The notes under the pieces are model-generated. The model searched no databases, was not told where the DNA came from, and saw nothing but the letters and a program-made list of their open reading frames with translations. A DNA stretch of 64,000 bases from Nisaea acidiphila (GTDB taxonomy: Bacteria; Pseudomonadota; Alphaproteobacteria; Thalassobaculales; Thalassobaculaceae). The stretch covers positions 1,212,501-1,276,500 of the forward strand of contig NZ_CP102480.1 in assembly GCF_024662015.1 (NCBI RefSeq), read 5' to 3'. The stretch's first letter is position 1; every line of letters begins with the position of its first letter. Below are positions 8,040 to 16,233 of the stretch, piece by piece. The translations under genes and the position numbers were made by a program.

Positions 8040-9656
8040 ATGAGCCGGATCTTCGAGCAGCCGCTCTATCCCTACGAACGCTCGCCGGACCAGGACGCGA
8101 AAGCCCCGGTCCGGCACCCGGTCGTCGTGGTCGGCGCGGGGCCGGTCGGCCTCGCGCTCGCCGTCGACCTGGCGCTGAAGGACGTGCCGGTCCTGGTGCT
8201 CGACGACAACGAGAAGGTCAGCCACGGCTCGCGCGCGATCTGCTTCTCCAAACGGACGCTGGAGATCCTCGACCGGCTCGGCTGCGGCCAGCCGGTGGTC
8301 GAGAAGGGTGTCACCTGGAACAAGGGCAAGGTGTTCTTCGACGAGCGGCAGGTCTACGAGTTCAACCTGCTCCCCGAAGCGGGTCACCGCCGCCCCGCCT
8401 TCATCAACCTCCAGCAATACCATTTCGAGGTCGGGCTCCTGCAGCGCCTGCGCGAATTGCAGGCGGAAGGCAAACCGGTCGAGATCCGCGGCCGCAACAA
8501 AGTCACCCACGTCGAAAAGGACGAAACAGGTGTTCGGCTCACCGTCGAGACGCCGGAGGGGCCCTATAGCCTCGAAGCCGACTGGCTGGTCGCCTGCGAC
8601 GGCGCCAAGTCCCCCGTCCGCTCCATGCTCGGGCTGGATTTCCATGGCCGCGTCTTCGAAGACAATTTCCTGATCGCCGACGTAGTGATGGAGGCGGAGT
8701 TCCCAACAGAGCGCTGGTTCTGGTTCGATCCACCCTTCAACCGCGGCCAGTCCGCCCTGCTGCACAAGCAGCCGGACGGCGTCTGGCGCATCGATTTGCA
8801 GCTCGGCTGGGACATCGATCGAGAGAAGGAGGTGCGTGAGGAGAACGTGATCCCGCGCCTGAAGGCCATGCTCGGCGAGGAGGCGAAATTCAGCCTCGAA
8901 TGGGTCTCGATCTACACCTTCCAGTGTCGCCGCATGGAGCGCTTCGCCCATGGCCGCGTGCTCTTCGCCGGCGACAGCGCACATCAGGTCTCGCCCTTCG
9001 GCGCGCGCGGCGCCAACAGTGGCATCCAGGATACCGACAATCTCGCCTGGAAGCTTAAGCTGGTGCTCGACGGCACGGCGCCGGAAAGCCTGATCGAGAG
9101 CTACAATCAAGAGCGTGTGCAAGCCGCGGACGAGAACATCCTGAACTCGACCCGCTCGACCGATTTCATCACCCCGAAATCGGAGATGTCCCGAATCTTC
9201 CGCGATGCCGTTCTGGATCTTGCCGAGCATCACGCCTTCGCCCGGCCTCTGGTCAATTCCGGGCGCCTCAGTGTTCCCGCAACCCACGACGCCTCGACCT
9301 TGAACACAGCGGACGCCTTACCTGGCGGGCCCGCACGCACGCGGCCCGGCGCACCCGCTGCGGATGCGCCGTCGGGCAACGGCTGGCTGCTGGAAAAACT
9401 CGGCGGCGACTTCACTCTATTGGGCGTCGATGAAGCCGTTCCGGAGACGAGCGCTGCCTCAGGCCTGCCGCTTCGCGGGATATCGTTGTCCGCAAGCGAC
9501 GATACGTCCGGCGCGCTCCGCGAGCGCTATCTCGGCACGGCAAAACAAGCGGTCTATCTCCTCCGCCCGGACCAGCATGTCGCCGGTCGCTGGCCGTCGT
9601 ACGATCCCCGCGCCGTCGCGGCGGCAGTCGGCATGGCTGCAGGAGGCATGGCGTGA
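8040..9656 (+). CDS. FAD-dependent aromatic hydroxylase (MhpA/MhaA-like)
   Basis: A 538-residue class A flavoprotein monooxygenase. GAGPVG at residues 32-37 binds the FAD ADP part, and the GRVLFAGDSAHQVSPFGARG segment is the second FAD motif. These enzymes hydroxylate phenolic acids with NAD(P)H and O2. It follows hmgA and fahA and is overlapped by a 70-residue partner gene. That layout recalls the two-component 3-hydroxyphenylacetate 6-hydroxylase MhaAB of Pseudomonas putida, which makes homogentisate. I therefore infer a homogentisate-forming role; 3-(3-hydroxyphenyl)propionate is the alternative substrate. AGGAGGG lies before the ATG. Confidence 0.85.
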   Translation: MSRIFEQPLYPYERSPDQDAKAPVRHPVVVVGAGPVGLALAVDLALKDVPVLVLDDNEKVSHGSRAICFSKRTLEILDRLGCGQPVVEKGVTWNKGKVFFDERQVYEFNLLPEAGHRRPAFINLQQYHFEVGLLQRLRELQAEGKPVEIRGRNKVTHVEKDETGVRLTVETPEGPYSLEADWLVACDGAKSPVRSMLGLDFHGRVFEDNFLIADVVMEAEFPTERWFWFDPPFNRGQSALLHKQPDGVWRIDLQLGWDIDREKEVREENVIPRLKAMLGEEAKFSLEWVSIYTFQCRRMERFAHGRVLFAGDSAHQVSPFGARGANSGIQDTDNLAWKLKLVLDGTAPESLIESYNQERVQAADENILNSTRSTDFITPKSEMSRIFRDAVLDLAEHHAFARPLVNSGRLSVPATHDASTLNTADALPGGPARTRPGAPAADAPSGNGWLLEKLGGDFTLLGVDEAVPETSAASGLPLRGISLSASDDTSGALRERYLGTAKQAVYLLRPDQHVAGRWPSYDPRAVAAAVGMAAGGMA

Positions 9657-9865
9657 GCGTACTCAAGACTTCCCCCAATCTGCAAAACCCTGACGGTTTT
9701 TACGCCGAACTCCTCGCCGCCCATGAAGGCCTGACGAAAGCCCAGAGCGACGCCCTCAACGCCCGGCTAATCCTGCTGCTCGCGAATCAGATCGGCGACA
9801 GGGAGAAGCTGAGCGCTGTTATAGGAGCGGCCCGCGGCCTGATTCCGGCAGAGCCGACCCCGTAA
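9653..9865 (+). CDS. DUF2783 small protein, putative hydroxylase coupling partner
   Basis: A 70-residue protein with the DUF2783 pattern: a FYAELLAAHEGL segment, then ALNARLILLLANQIGD. It starts with GTG and overlaps the hydroxylase stop by four bases (GTGA), a sign of translational coupling. Family members sit beside flavin hydroxylases. By analogy with the small MhaB protein of Pseudomonas it may couple NADH use to hydroxylation; this role is inferred. It is the last gene of the hmg operon. Confidence 0.8.
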   Translation: MSVLKTSPNLQNPDGFYAELLAAHEGLTKAQSDALNARLILLLANQIGDREKLSAVIGAARGLIPAEPTP

Positions 9866-10316
9866 GCGCTTCCGGGTATCGCAGCCTACCGTGGCGGGTC
9901 ATGGTGCACGAAATATTGCAGACCCCACACATCTTCGGCCGGCAGGTCGGCCCTTCCTCGATTTCCCACCGCGTGCTCCCGCTCGACCAGCAGGGCCATA
10001 TGGCCCTATCTGAGATCGACGGCCGACAGCGCAGATCGAATAGGCGGGATGATTTCCGGCCAGGGAGTACCGGCGCGGCAAGTTCGCGTGCCATGTCCTA
10101 CCTTCGCCAGATCTGAATACGGCAAAATCGTCCCGGACTTCGCTCAAATGCCGGAAGCCGCGCCTTATCTACGGCGAATCGCAGGCCGCACCAGAAAGCC
10201 GTCAACCCTATTAAACAGGTCTCGTTTTCTCAAAAAACACACTTTAGTCGCGCATATCTTCATATGCGCACTGCTATAGTTTGAATTTGAGCAACTAACC
10301 GGAAGAGGAGAGAAAC
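9866..10316. other. 451-base gap with no supportable gene
   Basis: Open frames of 70-90 codons occur on both strands in 9819-10147, but none has a ribosome binding site, recognisable domain or family look. The first part is GC-rich and may be decayed coding DNA. From about 10195 it becomes AT-richer and contains the inverted repeat at 10250-10269. The composition change marks the start of an accessory patch. Confidence 0.45.
10250..10269. promoter_or_regulatory. Inverted repeat upstream of the tail-collar gene
   Basis: Arms gcgcatat (10250-10257) and atatgcgc (10262-10269) are perfect inverted repeats separated by four bases, 47 bases before the next start codon. Size and position suit an operator; no cognate regulator is nearby. 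Confidence 0.4.
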
Positions 10317-11039
10317 ATGCCCTTTGATATATTGAAACGCTCCGTGACACGTACAGTCGTAGCTGCCGCGGCCGTCTCGGCTCTCCTGTTGCCGACACAG
10401 AAAGCCGAAGCCGTTTGCGCGGACTCGTCCCTTGCCTATCTTGGATCCGTTTGCACCACGGCAGCCAGTTTTTGCCCGCGCGGCTATACCGAGCTTAAGG
10501 GGCAGATGCTTAAGATCGGCGACAATACGGCGCTTTTCTCCCTCTTGAGCTGCAACTGGGGCGGCGACTGCCGGTCGACCTTCCAACTGCCGGATATGCG
10601 TGGCCGTTCCGCGATCGGGGACGGCACCGGACCGGGCCTCACCCCGATCAAACTCGGTCAATGGCGCGGCAAGGAGTTTCACACGCTGACGGAAAACCAG
10701 CTCGCTAGGCATAACCACGCCGCCGTTTTCGAAGCGAGCGGTCAGAGCGAGATATCCCTCGAAGCCTACGACGGCCTCGGCGCATCACCAACTCCCGACT
10801 CACCGAACAACTATCTCCAATCAGTCGCGCTCAATCCGCTTTCGCCAAACCCGGACGCCAAACTTTATGGCCCGGGGACCGGAAGTCCTGTTCCTGTCGG
10901 CGGTCTCGAATTCACCGGTTCGGGAGGCACGGTCGTTGTGGGCAACACCGGCGCAAGCCAACCATTCGGCATTCAGGGGCCTGTCATGGCGCTGAAATAC
11001 TGCATGGTGACGTCGGGCCTCTACCCGCCACGCAACTAA
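10317..11039 (+). CDS. Exported phage tail-collar domain protein (microcystin-dependent-protein type)
   Basis: A 240-residue protein. Residues 1 to about 36 form a signal peptide (Ala-rich core, KAEA cleavage region). A phage tail collar domain follows (FCPRGYTELKGQ, later FQLPDMRGRSAIGDG), of the kind found in MdpB-like microcystin-dependent proteins. The His-containing ENQLARHNH segment is also typical. In tail fibres this domain helps trimerise and bind surfaces; here the signal peptide and the lack of other phage genes suggest a secreted or surface protein. AAGAGGAGAG precedes the ATG. It lies in an AT-richer patch beside the RTX gene, suggesting gain by transfer. The biological role is unknown. 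Confidence 0.82.
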   Translation: MPFDILKRSVTRTVVAAAAVSALLLPTQKAEAVCADSSLAYLGSVCTTAASFCPRGYTELKGQMLKIGDNTALFSLLSCNWGGDCRSTFQLPDMRGRSAIGDGTGPGLTPIKLGQWRGKEFHTLTENQLARHNHAAVFEASGQSEISLEAYDGLGASPTPDSPNNYLQSVALNPLSPNPDAKLYGPGTGSPVPVGGLEFTGSGGTVVVGNTGASQPFGIQGPVMALKYCMVTSGLYPPRN

Positions 11040-11069
11040 ACTCTCTCTTGCTTGTTAGCAACGGTATGA

Positions 11070-11098
11070 GCAACCGCCCCTCTGCGGGCGGTTGCTTT
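11070..11098 (+). terminator. Rho-independent terminator of the tail-collar gene
   Basis: Perfect 10-base arms gcaaccgccc (11070-11079) and gggcggttgc (11086-11095) with a 6-base loop and a short T-run directly after. It lies 31 bases after the stop codon. Confidence 0.85.
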
Positions 11099-11490
11099 CC
11101 AGCTCCACAACATGCTGCCGCCCTATCTGCCTGCCACAGAACATACATAGATACATAGATACATACATACACACGCTTAGGTTAAACGCACCAGCTCATG
11201 AACCAAAATTTTCCAGGGGCGCAAAACCATCAAATTCACATATTAAATGGCGTCACATTCTTTGGTTGCTGAAAGAAAGCTAATTCAATCAGATCATTTA
11301 AATATTTAAAGCATTGCGACACCAAACAAATGAACTTTAGTTTTTTGATTATTCGAAAAAACATAATGAAATCAATTGACCACATGTAAATTTACATAGA
11401 AATTAGGTGCTCTTTGGTGAATTTTGACTGCACGTCAGGATAATTGCAGCAGCACCGGAGCCTAATCGCAAACGTCAGGAAACAGCTACA
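11099..11490. other. AT-rich leader before the RTX gene
   Basis: This stretch is strikingly AT-rich for the window, most strongly between about 11190 and 11420, and contains the ATAC/ATAG microsatellite at 11141-11174. Small frames in it have no coding look. It should hold the promoter of the large RTX gene; silencing by a nucleoid protein would be expected for such DNA, but that is inference. Confidence 0.5.
11141..11174. repeat. Tetranucleotide microsatellite (ATAC/ATAG)n
   Basis: About eight consecutive 4-base units alternating between ATAC and ATAG, ending in ACAC. Such a repeat is unusual in a GC-rich alphaproteobacterium and is a possible slippage site. It lies between the collar-gene terminator and the RTX gene, about 320 bases before the RTX start. 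Confidence 0.85.
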
Positions 11491-14400
11491 ATGGCTGCGA
11501 AATCCACTGTCTTCTTCATAGATTCCAGTGTATGTCGAGCGGACATTCTGGCGTCCGGAGCAACCTCCGGAGCACAAGTTCACGTCCTTGCACACAGTGA
11601 CTGCGCTCTCTCAGAAATTGCAGACCAGCTCACGAACGCCCCCGCGATCGACCGACTGGTAGTCGTCGGCCACGGAAAACCGGGCGCGATCAACCTCTCT
11701 GGGGCCTGGATCGATCGCTCCGTTCTTGAACAATCAACGGAATCGCTCACCCGGATCGCCTCGGCCCTGTCCGGAGATGCCGAAATTGTCCTCGCATCCT
11801 GCTCGACAGGCGCCGGTCCGGAGGGCGAGCGCTTCGTGCGCGCACTGCAGGGTTGCCTCGGCGGTTCCGTCGCGGCGTCGGAAAGCGACCTCGGCGGCAA
11901 TGCCGGCTGGAACGGGTTGCCGGTGGCGGCAGCGCTCTTCGAGCCGGCGGCGCTTGCCAATTACCCGCATACTCTTGCCTCCGGGACGATCGGCTTCGGC
12001 GACTCCTCGACTGCGACAAGCGTGACTTCGACGAACAACGGCGTGACGCTAACCGTCTCGATCAACGAGTCGCGGGTGAATTCCGGCTCGACACCGACGG
12101 ATAGCAACATCGTTGTCGGAAACACCGACGTCGGCGCGGGCACGTCCGGGAATTACATCCTGACGGCACCCGACTTCCTCCGCTCCACCACGACGATGAC
12201 TTTCAGCTTCGATTCGGCTGTCTCGCTGACATCGTTCAGGTTCGCCGAAGTCACCAGCTTGTCCTCGAACAATTTCGTATTCACGCCCAGTTCCGGAACC
12301 ACCCTCAATCTAGCGACCGCTTCGGTGGACCTGAGCGGCCTTTCCGTCAGCTCCGGCAGCGGTGTCGGCAATCTCAGCCAGATCAGCACCTGGAACAATA
12401 TCACCAGCTTCACTGTTACCTATGACGGCAGCGCGCTCTGGAGTCCGGCATTCGACACGTTCATATTCGCCGATGCGGTGAGCGGTCCGACGACCGGTGA
12501 CGACGCCCTCAGCGGGACCGCGAGCGCGGACACCGTGGACCTTCTCGCCGGTAACGATTCCTATTCCGGCCTGGCCGGCGCCGACACAATCTCCGGCGCG
12601 GCAGGCAACGATACGATTTTCGCAGGCGACGATGCCGACGTCGTGCTCGGCGGTGACGGAAACGACCTGATTTCTGGCGGCGCGGGTGCCGACAACCTTT
12701 CCGGCGATGCAGGAAACGACACCTTCGCGGCCACTTCGGCGGACATAACGGGTCTCGCGGAGACCGTCAGCGGTGGGACGGGAACCGACGTGCTCGCCCT
12801 CAATGGCGGCGGTGCCTTCGATCTCTCCGGCGCGACGCTCAACAGCATCGAACTGATCTCAGGCTCGGCCTCCGCCGATTCCATCACCGGCACCAGCGGC
12901 GCCGACACCATCAATGCCGGCGACGGCGCCAACCTCGTCTCCGGCGGCGGCGGCGCAGACAACCTGATCGGCGGAACCGGCGCGGATACCTTCCATGCCA
13001 CCTCAGCCGACATCACGGGTCTCGCGGAAACCGTCAGCGGTGGCGGCGGGACTGACGTGCTCGCCCTCAATGGCGGCGGCGCCTTCGATCTCTCCGGCGC
13101 GACGCTCAACAGCATCGAGCTCATCTCGGGTTCGGCCTCCGCCGACTCCATCACAGGCACCAGCGGTGCCGATACCATCAATGCCGGCGACGGCGCCAAC
13201 CTCATCTCAGGCGGCGGCGGTGCGGACAACCTGATCGGCGGCACCGGCGCGGATACCTTTCATGCCACCTCGGCCGACATTACGGGTCTCGCGGAGACCG
13301 TCAGCGGCGGCGGCGGAACCGACGTCCTCGCCCTCAACGACGGCGGTGCCTTCGATCTTTCGAGCACCACGCTCGACAGCATCGAGCTGATCTCGGGTTC
13401 GGCCTCCGCCGACTCCATCACTGGCACCAGCGGCGCCGACGCCATCAATGCCGGCGACGGCGCCAACCTGATCTCAGGCAGCGGTGGCGCGGACAACCTG
13501 ATCGGCGGCACCGGCGCCGATACCTTCCACGCCACTTCGGCCGACATCACCGGTCTCGCGGAGACCGTCAGCGGCGGCGGCGGAACCGACGTCCTCGCCC
13601 TCAACGGTGGCGGTGCCTTCGATCTCTCGAGCGCGACGCTCAACAGCATCGAGCTCATCTCCGGCTCGGCCTCCGCCGACTCCATCACCGGCACCAGCGC
13701 CGCCGACGCCATCAATGCCGGCGACGGCGCAAACCTCATCTCAGGTGGCGGTGGCGCCGACAACCAGATCGGCGGCACCGGCGCCGATACCTTCCACGCC
13801 ACTTCGGCCGACATCACGGGTCTCGCGGAAACCGTCAGCGGTGGGACGGGAACCGACGTGCTCGCTCTCAATGGCGGCGGCGCCTTCGATCTTTCGAGCA
13901 CCACGCTTGACAGTATCGAGCTGATCTCAGGTTCGGCCTCCGCCGACTCCATCACAGGCACCAGCGGCGCCGACACCATTGCCGGCGGCGGCGGAGCGGA
14001 TGTGATCAATGCCGGCGACGGCGCCAACAACGTCTCCGGCGGCGCGGGTGCGGACAATCTGATCGGCGGGACAGGCGCCGACACCTTCCACGCCACCTCC
14101 TCCGACATCACGGGTCTCGCGGAAACCGTCAGCGGTGGGACGGGAACCGACGTGCTCGCCCTCAACGGTGGCGGCGCCTTCGATGTCTCGGGCGCGACGC
14201 TCAACAGCATCGAGCTCATCTCGGGCTCGGCCTCCGCCGACTCCATCACCGGCACCAGCGTCGCCGACACCATCGATGCCGGCGACGGCGCCAACCTCGT
14301 CTCGGGCGGCGGCGGTGCGGACAACCTGATCGGCGGCACCGGTGCCGATACCTTCCATGCCACCTCGGCGGACATCACCGGTCTGGCCGAGACCGTCAGC

Positions 14401-16176
14401 GGCGGCGTCGGAACCGATGTCCTCGCCCTCAATGGCGGCGGTGCCTTCGATCTCTCAAGCGCCACCCTCGACAGTATCGAGCTCATCTCCGGCTCGACCT
14501 CCGCCGACTCCATCACCGGCACCAGCGGCGCGGATACCATCAATGCCGGCGGTGGCGCGGATGTCATTAGCGGCGGAAGCGGCGGCGACAGTCTTCTCGG
14601 TCAGGATGGCAACGACAGCCTGTTCGGTTTGTCCGGCGACGACTTCCTGAGTGGCGGTAACGGCCAGGACGTCCTGGCTGGCGGCGCCGGCAACGACACA
14701 TTCAGCGGAACGAAAGACGAATTTAACGGAGACACGATCAGCGGCATCGCGGCCGGCGACCAGATCGTCATCACCGACGACACCCTGAGCGCGCTCAACG
14801 GAACGACCTTGGGTTCGACGATTACAACATCCAGCGGCACCATCAATATCGCGGACGCTTCGGCCGGACTGACCATAAGCGCGAGCGTTACCGGCGGCGC
14901 CACAACCATCACCTTCAACGCCGCCTCCAGCGGAGGCTCGTCTGGAGGAGGATCCTCGGGCGGGGGGGATTCCGGCGGGAACGGATCGTCCGGCCCGGTG
15001 GTTGTGAATGACGACCCGTCGGATACCAATACAGGCGGTGCGCGGACAATCACAAACAACGGGTCGAGTTCCGGCACGGCCGCGATCGTCCAGAACACCG
15101 GTAACAATGGCAACATCGTTACCGCCACACTGCCGCCTTCGGTCTCCATAACTTCCTCCGGGCCGGCAACGGCACAGAGCGCGACCGATGCTCTGAATAC
15201 ATTGGTCAATGCCATCGACGTTCGGGATTCGTCCGGGGAAACTTCCCTGATCGGCGGCGCCCGTAATTTCCTGAACAATCTGGCCAGCACGACGACGCTC
15301 GACGTGCGGACCATTATACCGACCTCGACGAGCACCACGGCCACCGACCCGATCGTGATTTCCGGCACAAGCAATTCCGGACAGTCGGAAGCTTTCGTCA
15401 TCGACATGCGATCGCTTCCGTCCGGCTCCACACTGCAGTTGGACAATATCGAATTCGCCTCGGTCATGGGGCAGGCGACAGTCACCGGCGGAGCCGGACA
15501 GAATTACGTGACGGGCGACGACGCCTCGCAATTCATCTCGCTCGGTGCCGAGGACGATACGCTTTCCGGCGGCGCCGGTGCGGATACGATCGGGTCCGGA
15601 TTTGGCGAGGACATTCTCTACGGCAACCAGGGGGCGGACAGCGTCTTCGGCGGCGGCGGAATGGACACGCTCTATGGCGGTCAGGACGGCGACACCGTGC
15701 TCGGCAACAATGACGACGACGTGCTCTACGGCAACCGCGGCGGTGACACGCTCTTCGGGGGCGAAAACGAGGACGCGATCTTCGGCGGCCAGGACAACGA
15801 CGTCGTCTACGGAAACCAGGGCGAAGACACCATCGCCGGAAACAAGGGCGACGATGTGCTCTATGGCGGCCAGGGCAACGATGCCGTCTCCGGCAGCGAG
15901 GGGAACGATTATATCTTCGGCAACAAGGGTGACGACACGCTCGTCGGAGGCGATGGGGCGGACACTTTCGTCTTCGAATTCGGAGGCGGCAACGACACCG
16001 TCAACGATTTCCAGGCCGGCACCGATACGCTCGCGCTTCAGAACAGCCTCGGAGTCAGCGGGGGGACGGAAATCAACGGCAACACAGTTGTTACATTCTC
16101 GGACGGGGGAACCGTTACCGTCATCGGAGTCCAAAAGGCGGATCTCGCCGCAGCGACGGGCTGGGACCTGATGTAA
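11491..16176 (+). CDS. Giant DUF4347/RTX repeat exoprotein
   Basis: A 1561-residue acidic Gly/Ala/Asp/Ser-rich protein. Residues 1 to about 155 form a DUF4347 domain (VVVGHGKPGAINLSG, IVLASCSTGAGPEG). Residues 155-345 look like a beta-rich domain, then a first run of calcium-binding GGxGxDxxx nonapeptides (345-410). Seven tandem units of about 89 residues cover roughly 412-1020. A Gly/Ser linker lies near 1146-1170. A second RTX block (1350-1500) is followed by the usual hydrophobic-acidic tail. No N-terminal signal peptide is seen, so type I secretion through a C-terminal signal is expected, but no type I exporter is present in the window. Probably a cell-surface or matrix adhesin; the ligand is unknown. 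Confidence 0.9.
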   Translation: MAAKSTVFFIDSSVCRADILASGATSGAQVHVLAHSDCALSEIADQLTNAPAIDRLVVVGHGKPGAINLSGAWIDRSVLEQSTESLTRIASALSGDAEIVLASCSTGAGPEGERFVRALQGCLGGSVAASESDLGGNAGWNGLPVAAALFEPAALANYPHTLASGTIGFGDSSTATSVTSTNNGVTLTVSINESRVNSGSTPTDSNIVVGNTDVGAGTSGNYILTAPDFLRSTTTMTFSFDSAVSLTSFRFAEVTSLSSNNFVFTPSSGTTLNLATASVDLSGLSVSSGSGVGNLSQISTWNNITSFTVTYDGSALWSPAFDTFIFADAVSGPTTGDDALSGTASADTVDLLAGNDSYSGLAGADTISGAAGNDTIFAGDDADVVLGGDGNDLISGGAGADNLSGDAGNDTFAATSADITGLAETVSGGTGTDVLALNGGGAFDLSGATLNSIELISGSASADSITGTSGADTINAGDGANLVSGGGGADNLIGGTGADTFHATSADITGLAETVSGGGGTDVLALNGGGAFDLSGATLNSIELISGSASADSITGTSGADTINAGDGANLISGGGGADNLIGGTGADTFHATSADITGLAETVSGGGGTDVLALNDGGAFDLSSTTLDSIELISGSASADSITGTSGADAINAGDGANLISGSGGADNLIGGTGADTFHATSADITGLAETVSGGGGTDVLALNGGGAFDLSSATLNSIELISGSASADSITGTSAADAINAGDGANLISGGGGADNQIGGTGADTFHATSADITGLAETVSGGTGTDVLALNGGGAFDLSSTTLDSIELISGSASADSITGTSGADTIAGGGGADVINAGDGANNVSGGAGADNLIGGTGADTFHATSSDITGLAETVSGGTGTDVLALNGGGAFDVSGATLNSIELISGSASADSITGTSVADTIDAGDGANLVSGGGGADNLIGGTGADTFHATSADITGLAETVSGGVGTDVLALNGGGAFDLSSATLDSIELISGSTSADSITGTSGADTINAGGGADVISGGSGGDSLLGQDGNDSLFGLSGDDFLSGGNGQDVLAGGAGNDTFSGTKDEFNGDTISGIAAGDQIVITDDTLSALNGTTLGSTITTSSGTINIADASAGLTISASVTGGATTITFNAASSGGSSGGGSSGGGDSGGNGSSGPVVVNDDPSDTNTGGARTITNNGSSSGTAAIVQNTGNNGNIVTATLPPSVSITSSGPATAQSATDALNTLVNAIDVRDSSGETSLIGGARNFLNNLASTTTLDVRTIIPTSTSTTATDPIVISGTSNSGQSEAFVIDMRSLPSGSTLQLDNIEFASVMGQATVTGGAGQNYVTGDDASQFISLGAEDDTLSGGAGADTIGSGFGEDILYGNQGADSVFGGGGMDTLYGGQDGDTVLGNNDDDVLYGNRGGDTLFGGENEDAIFGGQDNDVVYGNQGEDTIAGNKGDDVLYGGQGNDAVSGSEGNDYIFGNKGDDTLVGGDGADTFVFEFGGGNDTVNDFQAGTDTLALQNSLGVSGGTEINGNTVVTFSDGGTVTVIGVQKADLAAATGWDLM
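12724..14560 (+). repeat. Seven tandem 267-bp units inside the RTX gene
   Basis: The same codon position (TTC of the DTF triplet) recurs at 12724, 12991, 13258, 13525, 13792, 14086 and 14353. The spacings are 267 bases, except one of 294 bases that carries a 9-residue insert (a GGGGAD nonapeptide-like addition). The units are nearly identical in DNA as well as protein, implying recent duplication or gene conversion. The seventh unit is incomplete and fades into the following RTX block. Confidence 0.93.
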
Positions 16177-16184
16177 ATCCCCCC

Positions 16185-16216
16185 CGGTCATCCCGGTCGC
16201 GAAACCGGAATGACCG
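16185..16216. terminator. Hairpin between the RTX and phosphodiesterase genes
   Basis: Arms of 13 bases (16185-16197 and 16204-16216) pair with one mismatch. It lies between two convergent genes, 9 bases after the RTX stop. There is no T-run on either side, so it may end transcripts from both directions only weakly. Confidence 0.45.
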
Positions 16217-16233
16217 AGTGAAGCAGTCGTGCC

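Noticed and set aside
7341-9287. A 648-codon minus-strand open frame
   Set aside because: Antisense to the MBL-fold and hydroxylase genes, which have clear motifs; no family resemblance in the reverse frame.
9819-10147. Short genes in the gap after the DUF2783 gene
   Set aside because: The frames overlap each other on both strands, lack ribosome binding sites and resemble no family.
10317-11039. Remnant prophage signalled by the tail-collar gene
   Set aside because: No other phage gene, integrase or attachment repeat is visible on either side.
12724-14560. CRISPR-like regular repeats
   Set aside because: Units are 267 bases, in frame and coding; there are no short repeats with unique spacers and no cas genes.
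12561-14567. Pro/Ser-rich minus-strand frames with periodic repeats
   Set aside because: Their periodicity is only the reverse complement of the RTX tandem units.
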